A stretch of DNA of 64,000 nt from Lachnospira rogosae (GTDB lineage Bacteria; Bacillota; Clostridia; Lachnospirales; Lachnospiraceae). Each line of letters begins with the position of its first letter. Positions within the stretch are counted from its first letter, which is position 1. This document shows positions 36,634-45,335 of this stretch, piece by piece. The notes under the pieces were generated by a model that worked only from the letters and a program-made list of their open reading frames with translations, was not told the origin of the DNA and did no database searches. The stretch spans positions 124,001 to 188,000 of the forward strand of contig NZ_JBBMER010000005.1 of assembly GCF_040096455.1 (NCBI RefSeq), written 5' to 3'. Position numbers and translations under genes: made by a program.

Positions 36634-37635
36634 ATGTTTATTTGTAAAATATGCGATGAAGAGTACGATGAAAACATGCGTTATAGTCGTGATTCCAGAT
36701 ACTGCAAAAAATGTGGAGAAGAGCGCACTCAATATCTCTCTTACAGACGTGACACCTTAGCTTCATTGCGTTCTATGCCTCTTGAAGCTAAAATAATTCA
36801 GACAAAGTTTCTTATTAATCAAGCTGTTAGAACATTTGGAGAAGACCACTGCTACATATCTTATTCAGGTGGAAAAGACTCTACCGTGTTATCTCATATT
36901 ACTAAACAATTGTACCCTAACATATTACATTTATTTGCAAATACCACTAATGAATATCCTGAAACCTTAAAACACATCCAATGGGAGATTAAAGAAAACC
37001 ATACCAATATCATGATTGTCTATCCTATAGATTCTAAGGGAGAAATGTGGAATTTCAAAAAAGTAGTAGAACATTATGGGTATCCTATGTTCTCCAAACG
37101 CGTTTCAAACGCCATCAGAACATATCAACATACAAAAACGCCTCGTACTAAGCAAAACTCTATCGATTACATAGAACGCAACTTCAAGAAATATCAAAAA
37201 TATATGGAATTACCTATTTCTGATAAATGTTGTGACAAACTAAAAAAGGAGCCACTTCGCCGTAAAGCAAAAGAGTTAGGGATGGAATGTGTCATATTAG
37301 GAATTTTGGCATCCGAAAGTTACCAACGCGAAAAGGCATGGCTTGAATATGGCTGTAATGTTTTTTATAAATTTAAAGACAACCAATGTAAGCCACTCTC
37401 TTTTTGGACTGATGATGATATCAATGAATATATTGAAAAATATAATGTTAAAATCCCAGATTTATACAATATGGGTTATACAAGAAATGGTTGTATGTTT
37501 TGTGGGTTCGGAGTTCACCTTGAATCTCCAGAATCCAATCGTTATCAAAAACTGAAAGAAACTCATCCAAAGCAATATGCCTATTTTATTGACAATTTTG
37601 ACGGCATGATGCTTCAATTTGATATAATTGTATAG
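36634..37635 (+). CDS. PAPS-reductase-like PP-loop protein, divergent from dndC
   Basis: A 333-residue PP-loop protein. The N-terminus has two CxxC pairs (C4, C7, C24, C27) forming a zinc-ribbon-like element, then the PP-loop YISYSGGKDSTV (SGGKDS at 78-83). A C-terminal NGCMFCGFGVHLE has the Fe-S-type CxxC. This fits the adenine nucleotide alpha hydrolase/PAPS reductase group. It is not a second DndC: it is shorter and lacks the FRWCTDRLKI block. The ATG at 36634 follows AAAAGGAGGA; the frame to 36571 crosses the promoter. It is divergent from the dnd train and shares its control region, hinting at a linked but separate sulfur or nucleotide chemistry. Substrate unknown. Confidence 0.82.
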   Translation: MFICKICDEEYDENMRYSRDSRYCKKCGEERTQYLSYRRDTLASLRSMPLEAKIIQTKFLINQAVRTFGEDHCYISYSGGKDSTVLSHITKQLYPNILHLFANTTNEYPETLKHIQWEIKENHTNIMIVYPIDSKGEMWNFKKVVEHYGYPMFSKRVSNAIRTYQHTKTPRTKQNSIDYIERNFKKYQKYMELPISDKCCDKLKKEPLRRKAKELGMECVILGILASESYQREKAWLEYGCNVFYKFKDNQCKPLSFWTDDDINEYIEKYNVKIPDLYNMGYTRNGCMFCGFGVHLESPESNRYQKLKETHPKQYAYFIDNFDGMMLQFDIIV

Positions 37636-37644
37636 TACCTATGC

Positions 37645-37683
37645 AAGCGAGAAGAGATTAGCAATATTTTTCTCTTTTCGCTT
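37645..37683. terminator. Hairpin after the PP-loop gene
   Basis: A 13-bp stem: AAGCGAGAAGAGA (37645-37657) against TCTCTTTTCGCTT (37671-37683), one G-T pair, loop 13 nt. It begins 10 nt after the stop codon. The T-tract is inside rather than after the stem, so termination strength is uncertain. Confidence 0.5.
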
Positions 37684-37819
37684 ACTTTAAAACAGTGTAT
37701 CTTCTATAGTGTCCATTGCTTGTAACTTATGAATCTACTCCTCTGGAATAGATTCATACCCATATATACTATTTCATCTGTACAAAAAAAGACGCAGAAT
37801 CTCTCCCACGCCCTCAAAA

Positions 37820-38644
37820 CTATCTGGCTTTATCTTCTCTTACCTTCTGTACTTCCTTTGCTGTCCCCACCTTCACATCAGCACCGCCTCTAGCCTCAAA
37901 AGCATCTGCATTATACTGATACTCCTGCGGCTCAGCGACCATCGGTGAATATACAACCTCTGCTTCCACTCGCTCAGCTTCTGCCCTCTCCGGCTCTGTC
38001 TGTTTCTGATTCTTCGTATTGTCCATATGCTTTTCCTTATCAAGCCACACATTCATCGCCAAATTATCCAGCGTATCAATCGAAGCATCCAGATGAAGTT
38101 CCATTGTTACAAGCATCTTTTTCACTGCTTTCATAGGTGCAAGTACCGCCTTTGTAATGTGATGTTTCTGCTCTTTCTGTGAGTAATCCACCTCCAGTTT
38201 GTCAGCAAAAGTACGGAATGCATTTGCTGCTGTCTGCCCTGCTTCACGAAATACTTTTGCAAGAAGTGCTGTCTTTGCTATATCCTTATCCGTGGTTTTG
38301 ATTGCACCTCTTACATTCTCCCGGATATCAAGAAGCCTTTTCTTAATTCCTAAGAACTCCGACACCCTGTATAATGCAGTTCTTCCATCAACTATGCTCT
38401 TTGCTGTAGATTTCACCTGTGCTTTCACTTCCAATACCTGCGACTTTATCTGCTCACATCTGGCATTAAGTCGCTCCTGTGCTTCCGACAATGCCTTTTT
38501 AGCATTATTGACAAGTATATCTTCCTGCATTTCTTTGATCTGATTCTGCATATTGGTGAGTTCTTCCGTCATGGAATCAATCTTTTTCTCCAGTCCATCC
38601 ACATAGCTGCATATCTCAAATACATCATTTGCCTGCTCTTTCAT
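37820..38644 (-). CDS. Coiled-coil protein of mobile-element type (DUF6674-like)
   Basis: A 274-residue protein with an N-terminal coiled coil (KKIDSMTEELTNMQNQIKE), a helical middle (RTALYRVSEFLGIKKRLLDI) and a charged, probably disordered C-terminus rich in Glu and Ala. Similar proteins accompany integrative and conjugative elements of Lachnospiraceae, and I believe they are grouped as DUF6674; I cannot verify this. The start overlaps the end of the Xre gene upstream by 20 nt. No strong ribosome site, consistent with coupling. Function unknown. Confidence 0.6.
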   Translation of the reverse strand: MKEQANDVFEICSYVDGLEKKIDSMTEELTNMQNQIKEMQEDILVNNAKKALSEAQERLNARCEQIKSQVLEVKAQVKSTAKSIVDGRTALYRVSEFLGIKKRLLDIRENVRGAIKTTDKDIAKTALLAKVFREAGQTAANAFRTFADKLEVDYSQKEQKHHITKAVLAPMKAVKKMLVTMELHLDASIDTLDNLAMNVWLDKEKHMDNTKNQKQTEPERAEAERVEAEVVYSPMVAEPQEYQYNADAFEARGGADVKVGTAKEVQKVREDKAR

Positions 38645-39020
38645 GACATTTTTCTTTAATAATTCGAGAAGTTCTTTTATGACCTCCTCTGTTGTCCTGT
38701 CCTCTTAATAACTGTTCCACCATATGTAAAGCAAATTCTATTTCACTTTCGTCGCGCCGATTCATCATAAATGCAAAACGTTCAATATGCTTTTGCGTAT
38801 GTTTCTGACTCATCAATACCATAGGTGATGACTCAAGTGCATTTACAATATTAAGATATGTGTCAAGGCTCATTGCCCGTCTGCCATTTTCCACACTTTT
38901 TATCGTATCCAGCGATATATCCGCCCTCTCTGCAAGTTCAGCCTGTGTCATTCCAAGTCTTCTACGCTCTTTTCTGATATTATCGGCAATAATTTCGTAT
39001 ATCTGCCCTCTGTTCTCCAT
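38625..39020 (-). CDS. Xre-family regulator of the coiled-coil gene unit
   Basis: A 131-residue protein with a clear Xre domain (RLGMTQAELAERADISLDTI, SVENGRRAMSLDTYLNI) in the first 75 residues and a basic C-terminus. The start follows AAAGGATG. It overlaps the coiled-coil gene by 20 nt and probably regulates that two-gene unit. This arrangement is typical of mobile-element backbones in Lachnospiraceae. Confidence 0.88.
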   Translation of the reverse strand: MENRGQIYEIIADNIRKERRRLGMTQAELAERADISLDTIKSVENGRRAMSLDTYLNIVNALESSPMVLMSQKHTQKHIERFAFMMNRRDESEIEFALHMVEQLLRGQDNRGGHKRTSRIIKEKCHERAGK

Positions 39021-39193
39021 AATTTTATCATCCTTTCTGACTTATCGCATTATATCAGAAATTATTACGGAGTCCGGAAAACTGTAATCATTTGACATTT
39101 TCATGTAATACTTTGCAGATTTCCTTTAAGCATTGATTCACTTTGCACAATATCACCATAAAGCTTAAATCATTACTAATTACCATCGGAATT

Positions 39194-39424
39194 TTAATCT
39201 TCTAAAACATAAGATACTTTCATTTTTACAGATGAATATTTTGTACCTCCAATAAATGCCGAACCAAGATTAGGCGATGCAATATTAGTTCCCGTCATGT
39301 ACACAGACCATGTACCTGTAGCTTTTTCTGCAATGAATAAATTGGTTGTAGTTACATTTTCCTTTCCCCAACTAACTATATGGGTTTCACCACTAGGACT
39401 TGTAATTGTAAGACTCTTTGCCAA
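39194..39424 (-). CDS. 76-residue hypothetical protein
   Basis: A short beta-rich protein starting at a TTG with AAAAAGGAG just upstream, giving MAKSLTITSPSGETHIVSW, then EKATGTWSVYMTGTN. No signal peptide and no known domain. It is the third of three collinear small genes (163-codon fragment, 143 residues, 76 residues) with a 51-nt gap to the second. Probably a real gene, function unknown. Confidence 0.55.
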   Translation of the reverse strand: MAKSLTITSPSGETHIVSWGKENVTTTNLFIAEKATGTWSVYMTGTNIASPNLGSAFIGGTKYSSVKMKVSYVLED

Positions 39425-39475
39425 TATTACTCCTTTTTCTCCTACTAATTGTAGACATTATTCTAATTGCATACT

Positions 39476-39907
39476 TCATGCCTTTATATCAAAATTATCT
39501 TGCATTATTATGTTTTCACCTGCGCTGCCAGTCTTTTCTTCACTATTTAATGCTTTTCTCGCCTCGCTAAATGCTTCATAAGGTATTCCAAACAGCATAC
39601 AGAGCCATTTTTTATCTGCTTCTGCAACTTCATTCATAGCAGATAAATTGCCATAAGCCATTGATTGGCTAAGTTTTCCAATTAAAGCAGCTCTGTCTGG
39701 GGCTACTTTGCTCACTTCCTTCTTCCTCAAATTCATAAATGCTTTTCCCATATATACATTGTCCTGTGCATCTTTTTGTGCCAGTTCAACAATCTTCTCC
39801 TTCAAGGAATCCGTTAATTTCCATTTGTTTTTTTCAGAAGATTTAGAAACAATTTTATTCCAAGTGCCACATAATTTTGCAGTGCCATAATTATTTGATA
39901 CTTTCAT
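39476..39907 (-). CDS. 143-residue hypothetical protein
   Basis: A helical protein beginning MKVSNNYGTAKLCGTWNKIV and containing KDAQDNVYMGKAFMNLRKKE. No recognised domain. AGGTGATT gives a good ribosome site, and it follows the truncated gene by 9 nt, so they formed an operon. Function unknown. It could be a remnant of a Lachnospiraceae mobile or surface-appendage cluster, but nothing in the sequence decides this. Confidence 0.6.
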   Translation of the reverse strand: MKVSNNYGTAKLCGTWNKIVSKSSEKNKWKLTDSLKEKIVELAQKDAQDNVYMGKAFMNLRKKEVSKVAPDRAALIGKLSQSMAYGNLSAMNEVAEADKKWLCMLFGIPYEAFSEARKALNSEEKTGSAGENIIMQDNFDIKA

Positions 39908-39916
39908 TTAATTGAA

Positions 39917-40408
39917 TCACCTCTCTGTTCGTTCATTTATGTAATCATACAATTCCTTATATGACAGATATCCTGATAAGTTGTTTGCATCATACTGCAA
40001 CTGCATAAATTCCTTAATCATGCTCATATAGTCTTTCTTTTCATTTATGCTGTCAGAATCATAGGTGATGTTACCATTCACACCACCAGTCGCATTCATG
40101 AAATCTCCAAAGGCATTTTTCGTAAAGCCTTCTACATCACTATATGTTGTATATGCAAGCATTTCCAGATAACTTGCATTTCTTGGATCAACACCGTTTA
40201 TCTGTACATTTGTATCTGTGTAATTTCCTTCTTTGTCCCAATATCTTACCCTGTATTCTGGTTTTGCTGGATCAAATGCATCTGCTTTATATACTGATGC
40301 ACTACTGCCATCCGGAAATCCCACTGCTGTTAATGCATTTCCGCTATCTTCTGTTCCCGACATATGTAACGTAATATTAGAAGATGTACTTCTTGCAGTT
40401 GATAACAA
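39917..40408 (-). pseudogene. Hypothetical protein, N-terminus missing at a junction
   Basis: An open frame of 163 codons ending in YKELYDYINERTER, with SSNITLHMSGTEDSGNAL near its start. No ATG with a ribosome site exists at its 5' end: the first usable codon is a TTG at 40408, and the frame continues a few codons to a TAA. At the same point a plus-strand Xre gene fragment begins. The two truncated frames meet within a few bases, which looks like a deletion junction, so this is probably a 5'-truncated gene. It is followed by the 143-residue gene. Function unknown. Confidence 0.5.
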
Positions 40409-40711
40409 ACTGAACAGCTCTCTAAAATTGCAGAAGCATTAGAAGTAAATGTATTTGAATTTTTAGACATAGAGGTAAAATCTGTAAACGATATTATATC
40501 TCTTGTTAATAAAATGAATATAGCTACTGATATTGATTGGGATATTGATAATGATAAAGTATGTATTTCTTTTAAGAATAAAGAAATCAATAATTGTTTA
40601 AAAGAATACGCTGTAGATTACAAAAAAGACAATATATTAATTGAAAAAACAGAAACTAATCATGAATCTACACTTACAAAACTTATGCTTATAAATGACA
40701 AACTTAGATAA
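40406..40711 (+). pseudogene. Xre-type regulator fragment, N-terminus missing
   Basis: Read from CAA at 40406, right after a TAA, the frame gives QTEQLSKIAEALEVNVFEFL, the last helix of an Xre helix-turn-helix with the usual EALEV..FEFL ending. About 80 residues of charged C-terminal domain follow (DIDWDIDNDKVCISFKNKE) to the stop at 40711. The DNA-recognition helices are absent, so it is a 5'-truncated gene. A start at the ATG at 40514 would give 65 residues but no ribosome site is seen. The break coincides with the truncated end of the opposite-strand gene. Confidence 0.55.
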
Positions 40712-40781
40712 AAATAAATCATTACACAGTCGTCAAATTCTCATACAAGCACGGATTTTGGCTCATTGCTCACATAAACTC

Positions 40782-40822
40782 AAAAATGCAGTACAATCAT
40801 CTCAGATTGTACTGCATTTTTT
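40782..40822. terminator. Bidirectional terminator at the island/chromosome border
   Basis: A perfect 17-bp stem, AAAAATGCAGTACAATC (40782-40798) and its complement (40805-40821), with a 6-nt loop and A/T tracts on both sides. It can end transcripts of pflB (minus) and of the Xre fragment (plus). Confidence 0.85.
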
Positions 40823-40941
40823 GAATACAGGTGGCTTTTTCATTTTTTGTTATAACTTAATGTAACTTATCACCAGTAAACATACAACTTAAAGCCACTT
40901 TTATCCCATTTAATTTTCAAGCAATTATACTATTCGTATGA

Positions 40942-43194
40942 TTACATTCTGTCATGGAATGTTCTAGAAATAACATCCATCTGCTGTTCCTTTGTAAGGT
41001 CGATGAACTTAACAGCATAACCAGATACACGGATTGTAAAGTTAGCATATTCTGGCTTTTCTGGGTGTTCCATAGCATCAAGTAACTTATCCTTACCGAA
41101 TACGTTAACATTGAGGTGATGAGCACCCTGATCGAAGTATCCATCCATAACATTAACAAGGTTGTTAATTCTTTCTTCTTCGTTATGTCCTAAAGCGTCT
41201 GGATTCATTGTCTGTGTATTAGAAATACCATCTAATGCCCACTCGTAAGGAAGCTTTGTAAGTGAGTTAAGTGAAGCAAGAAGACCATTCTGCTCTGCAC
41301 CATAACTTGGGTTAGCACCAGGAGCAAGTGGAGTACCAGCCTTACGTCCATCAGGCATAGCACCTGTGTACTTACCATATACTACGTTAGAAGTAATTGT
41401 AAGGATAGATGTTGTTGGCTCTGAATTTCTGTAAGTATGTCTCTTCTTAATCTTCTCAAGGAATGTCTTAAGTAACCATACAGCAATATCATCAGCTCTG
41501 TCATCATCGTTACCATACTTAGGGAAGTCGCCTTCGATTTCGTAATCTACAACGATACCTGTCTCATCACGTACTGTCTTAACCTTTGCATACTTAATAG
41601 CTGAAAGTGAATCTACAACGTGTGAGAATCCAGCGATACCTGTAGCAAATGTTCTCTTAACATCTGTATCAATAAGAGCCATCTCAGCAGCTTCATAGTA
41701 ATACTTATCATGCATATACTGGATAAGGTTAAGTGTATTAACATAAAGATCAGCTAACCAATCCATCATAGCATCGAACTTATCAACAACTTCATCATAA
41801 TCAAGATATTCTGAAGTAACTGGCTTGTAAGCAGGACCAACCTGTTCTCTGTTCTTAACATCTACACCACCATTGATAGCGTAAAGTAAGCACTTAGCAA
41901 GGTTTGCTCTAGCTCCGAAGAACTGCATTTCCTTACCTGTCTGTGTAGCAGATACACAGCAGCAGATTGAATAATCATCGCCCCATGTTACCTTCATAAC
42001 ATCATCGTTCTCATACTGGATTGAAGATGTATCAACAGAAATCTTAGCAGCATACTTCTTGAAGCTTTCTGGAAGTCTTGAAGAATAAAGTACTGTAAGG
42101 TTTGGTTCTGGTGAAGGTCCCATGTTCTCAAGTGTATGAAGGAATCTGAAGTCGTTCTTTGTAACCATTGAACGTCCATCGATACCTGTACCACCAACTT
42201 CAAGAGTAGCCCATGTAGGATCTCCTGAGAATAATTCGTTGTATGATGTAATTCTTGCGAACTTAACCATTCTACACTTCATAACGAAATGATCAATAAG
42301 TTCCTGAGCTTCCTTCTCTGTAAGAGTACCAGCTTCAAGATCTCTCTGAATATAGATATCAAGGAATGTAGATACACGACCTACAGACATAGCAGCACCA
42401 TTCTGTGTCTTGATAGCTGCAAGATATCCAAAGTATAACCACTGAACAGCTTCCTTAGCATTAGTAGCTGGCTTGCTGATATCATAACCATAGCTTTCAG
42501 CCATCTTCTTCATACCTGCAAGTGCCTTGTACTGATCAGATATTTCTTCTCTTAAACGGATAACGTCATCAGTCATTGTTCCACAACCACAGTTAGCGTG
42601 ATCCTTCTTCTTTTCTTCCATAAGGAAGTCGATACCGTAAAGAGCAACTCTTCTGTAGTCACCTACGATACGTCCACGTCCATAAGTATCTGGAAGACCT
42701 GTGATGATGTGGCTGTGACGAGCCTTTCTCATCTCTGGTGTATAAGCATCGAATACACCCTGGTTATGTGTCTTATGATATTCTGTGAAGATCTTATGAA
42801 GTTCTGGATCTGGTTCATAACCATAGTTCTTGCATGATTCTTCTGCCATCTTGATACCACCATAAGGCATAAATGCTCTCTTAAGTGGCTTATCTGTCTG
42901 AAGACCAACTACCTGTTCAAGCTCCTTCATAGATTCATCTATATATCCAGGACCATAAGCTGTAAGACCAGCAACAACTTTTGTTTCCATATCAAGTACG
43001 CCGCCCTTAGCTCTTTCTTCCTTCTGTAATTCCTGAAGTCTTCCCCAAAGCTTGTTAGTAGCTTCTGTAGGTCCTTCAAGGAAACTTTCATCTCCATCAT
43101 ATGGCTTGTAATTGTTCTGAACGAAATCTCTTACATTGATCTCTTCTTTCCAAAGTCTGCCTTTGAAACCATTCCACTGATCAAAATTTACCAT
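40942..43194 (-). CDS. pflB: Pyruvate formate-lyase
   Basis: A 750-residue glycyl radical enzyme, full length for PflB. The active-site cysteines are in YSICCCVSATQTGKE near residue 410, and the glycyl radical site is FTIRVSGYAVKF near residue 730. It converts pyruvate and CoA to acetyl-CoA and formate in anaerobic metabolism. The start has AAGGAGGAA. No activase gene (pflA) is adjacent within the window. Upstream lie a GTTAA-N4-TTAAC palindrome and a Crp/Fnr-type regulator gene in the same direction, a likely control link. Confidence 0.97.
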   Translation of the reverse strand: MVNFDQWNGFKGRLWKEEINVRDFVQNNYKPYDGDESFLEGPTEATNKLWGRLQELQKEERAKGGVLDMETKVVAGLTAYGPGYIDESMKELEQVVGLQTDKPLKRAFMPYGGIKMAEESCKNYGYEPDPELHKIFTEYHKTHNQGVFDAYTPEMRKARHSHIITGLPDTYGRGRIVGDYRRVALYGIDFLMEEKKKDHANCGCGTMTDDVIRLREEISDQYKALAGMKKMAESYGYDISKPATNAKEAVQWLYFGYLAAIKTQNGAAMSVGRVSTFLDIYIQRDLEAGTLTEKEAQELIDHFVMKCRMVKFARITSYNELFSGDPTWATLEVGGTGIDGRSMVTKNDFRFLHTLENMGPSPEPNLTVLYSSRLPESFKKYAAKISVDTSSIQYENDDVMKVTWGDDYSICCCVSATQTGKEMQFFGARANLAKCLLYAINGGVDVKNREQVGPAYKPVTSEYLDYDEVVDKFDAMMDWLADLYVNTLNLIQYMHDKYYYEAAEMALIDTDVKRTFATGIAGFSHVVDSLSAIKYAKVKTVRDETGIVVDYEIEGDFPKYGNDDDRADDIAVWLLKTFLEKIKKRHTYRNSEPTTSILTITSNVVYGKYTGAMPDGRKAGTPLAPGANPSYGAEQNGLLASLNSLTKLPYEWALDGISNTQTMNPDALGHNEEERINNLVNVMDGYFDQGAHHLNVNVFGKDKLLDAMEHPEKPEYANFTIRVSGYAVKFIDLTKEQQMDVISRTFHDRM

Positions 43195-43246
43195 TATTGG
43201 TTCCTCCTTAATAAAATAACTGTTAATTTGTATAATAGTTTGTATA

Positions 43247-43295
43247 TTGTATACAAAACTCTCAAAAATATAAAGCGAAATGTTAATTTCTTAAC
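43247..43295. promoter_or_regulatory. Palindromes upstream of pflB
   Basis: Two perfect palindromes lie in the pflB leader: TTGTATACAA (43247-43256) and GTTAATTTCTTAAC (43282-43295), the latter with FNR-like geometry (5-bp arms, 4-bp spacer). They are candidate sites for the adjacent Crp/Fnr-family regulator or for a redox regulator. Confidence 0.45.
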
Positions 43296-43425
43296 TATCT
43301 CTCGCAAGGGTATATTAACACCCCTGTCAATTAATTTCAATACATTTTTTAGTTGTTTTTAGTTTTATACAATGACGGCTTAAATTAACATTTTCTTCCA
43401 AATTATGTGTCTTTACAGCGGCAGA

Positions 43426-44124
43426 TTATTGTTTATCACGACATTTTATAATAAAATGATTTTTCCTAAAATCAATTTCTCCATTTTTCTTCATACGGCT
43501 TAATTCTGCTGACATTGCACTCCTGTCAACTGAAAGATAATCAGCCAACTGCTGCCTGTTAAATGGTATATCGAACTCATCACTCCCACATTTGGCGGCT
43601 CTTGCTGATAAATATGACAATACTTTCTCCTTAGTGCTTCGTTTGGATAAATGTGTAATCTTCTCGTTCATAACCACACACCTGTCAGCAAGCATATATA
43701 TAAGATTATGAATAAGCTTACTGTGGAACTGGCACGATGAACTGCATACCGTCATAACCTTGTATGTGTCAAGAAATGCAACTATACATTTATCTGCCGC
43801 AACAACCTCTACATTGGATGTCTTGTCGTTACTGCATGCATATGCCTCTCCGAATATTTCACCCGCTGACACATATGTCATAATATGCCTGTTGCCCCAG
43901 TAATCAGCCTTTTCTATGCTCACATTGCCCTGAATCACCATACCTATTTTGGATATTTTATCGCCTTCATTAAATATAACTTCTTCTTTGTCATACTCGC
44001 GAAATGTTATCTCAAGGCATTTGCTCATTCCATTAGCCTCGTCTGGTTCTATACCGCTAAACAGCCTGCTCTTTTGTATAACTCCCATATAATCCTGTGA
44101 AATGTCATATAATATTCTGCCCAT
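43426..44124 (-). CDS. Crp/Fnr-family transcription regulator
   Basis: A 232-residue regulator: an N-terminal cyclic-nucleotide-binding-type barrel (VIFNEGDKISKIGMVIQGNV, then SAGEIFGEAYACS), a dimer helix and a C-terminal winged helix (NRQQLADYLSVDRSAMSAEL). Cysteines such as those in YKVMTVCSSSCQ are present but not in the N-terminal Fnr pattern, so an Fe-S cluster is not implied. The ATG at 44124 follows AGGATTG; a TTG at 44133 is the alternative. It is 231 nt upstream of pflB in the same direction. Regulation of pflB by it is inference from position and the pflB palindromes. Confidence 0.9.
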   Translation of the reverse strand: MGRILYDISQDYMGVIQKSRLFSGIEPDEANGMSKCLEITFREYDKEEVIFNEGDKISKIGMVIQGNVSIEKADYWGNRHIMTYVSAGEIFGEAYACSNDKTSNVEVVAADKCIVAFLDTYKVMTVCSSSCQFHSKLIHNLIYMLADRCVVMNEKITHLSKRSTKEKVLSYLSARAAKCGSDEFDIPFNRQQLADYLSVDRSAMSAELSRMKKNGEIDFRKNHFIIKCRDKQ

Positions 44125-44373
44125 ATTCTTCAATCCTATTCTTCTCTATATTATTCATAAAATAATCTATAAAATCTACGGTGTCTATTCGCAGCCGCTT
44201 CCTTTTCTTTTGCACTCATTACATTATAATCTTATTTTTGTTGTATTTACAACATACTTTATTAATATTTAATATTATACTTACCAGGTAGTTAAGATAT
44301 AATTCAAACTAATCAGCCAGCTATGAAAATATGGCTGAAAATAACCACAACATATACTTATTAAGACATTTTA

Positions 44374-44482
44374 GCGGGTCTGCAGGATAGAATCCTGTTT
44401 CACAGGATTCTCCACCTATGGCGGAACACTTTAGTGGCATCTACATTACCGCCGTATGGTGAATCTGCCCAGAGGGCTTTTT
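44374..44482 (+). promoter_or_regulatory. Structured 5' leader (candidate riboswitch) of the ferredoxin gene
   Basis: A junction-like fold: a 9-bp hairpin with 5-nt loop (44389-44397 with 44403-44411), then GGCGG (44420-44424) pairing CCGCC (44449-44453), enclosing a small CAC-UUUA-GUG hairpin. GGGT (from about 44376) can pair with GCCC (44467-44470), closing the junction; the same GCCC can pair with GGGC (44474-44477) ahead of a T-run, as in a terminator. The two pairings exclude each other, which is riboswitch-like. A class such as NiCo/czcD is possible but not demonstrated. The region 44134-44373 shows nothing else clear. Confidence 0.5.
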
Positions 44483-44549
44483 ATTTAACAGGAATTTTTA
44501 TCAGAATTTTCTATTAAATAAAAATACTACTATAAATAGGAGGATTTAT

Positions 44550-45161
44550 TTGATTATGATAAGAAAGATTATAGAAATTAATGAAGAACTCTGCAACGGC
44601 TGTGGCTTATGTGCACACGCCTGTCACGAGGGAGCTATTGGAATTGTTGACGGAAAGGCTAAGCTTTTAAGAGATGATTATTGTGACGGTTTTGGCGACT
44701 GTCTGCCAGCCTGCCCTATGAATGCAATTCGTTTTATTGAGCGTGAAGCTCCTGAATATAATGAAGCTGAAGTACTTGCTAACAAAGCGGCAAGTGGAAA
44801 CCAGATTAACAACTGGCCTGTACAGATTAAGCTTGTATCTCCTTTTGCACCATGCTTTAATGGAGCTGACCTTCTTATTGCAGCAGATTGTACAGCTTAT
44901 GCCTACAGTACATTCCACCACGATTTTATGCGTAACCACATAACACTTATCGGATGTCCAAAGCTTGATATGGTTGACTATTCTGAGAAATTAACCGAGA
45001 TATTCAAGAATAATAACATAAAGAGCATAACTGTAACACGTATGACTGTACCTTGCTGTGGTGGATTGCAGTATGCAGTTGAAAAGGCTGTAGCTGACAG
45101 CGGCAAGACAATTCCTGTAAGAGTTGTAACTATTGGTACTGATGGCAACCGTGTTAATTAA
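44550..45161 (+). CDS. 4Fe-4S dicluster ferredoxin-like protein
   Basis: A 203-residue protein. Two 4Fe-4S motifs lie at the N-terminus: ELCNGCGLCAHACHEGA, and a second block with DYCDGFGDCLPACPMNAI. The C-terminal 140 residues include SPFAPCFNGADLLIAADC, TLIGCPKLDMVDY and TVPCCGGLQYA, extra cysteines seen in related uncharacterised iron-sulfur proteins of clostridia. It probably handles electrons; the partner is unknown. AGGAGG precedes a TTG at 44550 by 6 nt and an ATG at 44556 by 12 nt, so either could be used. It is transcribed alone behind the structured leader. Confidence 0.88.
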   Translation: MIMIRKIIEINEELCNGCGLCAHACHEGAIGIVDGKAKLLRDDYCDGFGDCLPACPMNAIRFIEREAPEYNEAEVLANKAASGNQINNWPVQIKLVSPFAPCFNGADLLIAADCTAYAYSTFHHDFMRNHITLIGCPKLDMVDYSEKLTEIFKNNNIKSITVTRMTVPCCGGLQYAVEKAVADSGKTIPVRVVTIGTDGNRVN

Positions 45162-45335
45162 TTTTTCTGTAATGCTTAGTGATATAGTACAACTATAAAA
45201 ATACAGGTGACGGCTATATCATTTTCCCATATCAATAAAATATATTAACCATAACTCTGCCTCTGCAAATGTATAATATCGAAATGCTTTTCCAGGTTTA
45301 TAATATAAGATTGTCACACGAAACTTATATTTTAA

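Noticed and set aside
40330..40590. 86-codon minus-strand frame with MSKNSNTFTSNASAILE that could be the frameshifted start of the gene at 39917
   Set aside because: Its sequence is antisense to the Xre fragment, which is much more protein-like (TEQLSKIAEALEV), and it lacks a ribosome site. A deletion junction explains the data better.
40720..40940. tRNA gene or att site at the island border
   Set aside because: No cloverleaf or direct repeat is apparent; only the 17-bp terminator hairpin is there.
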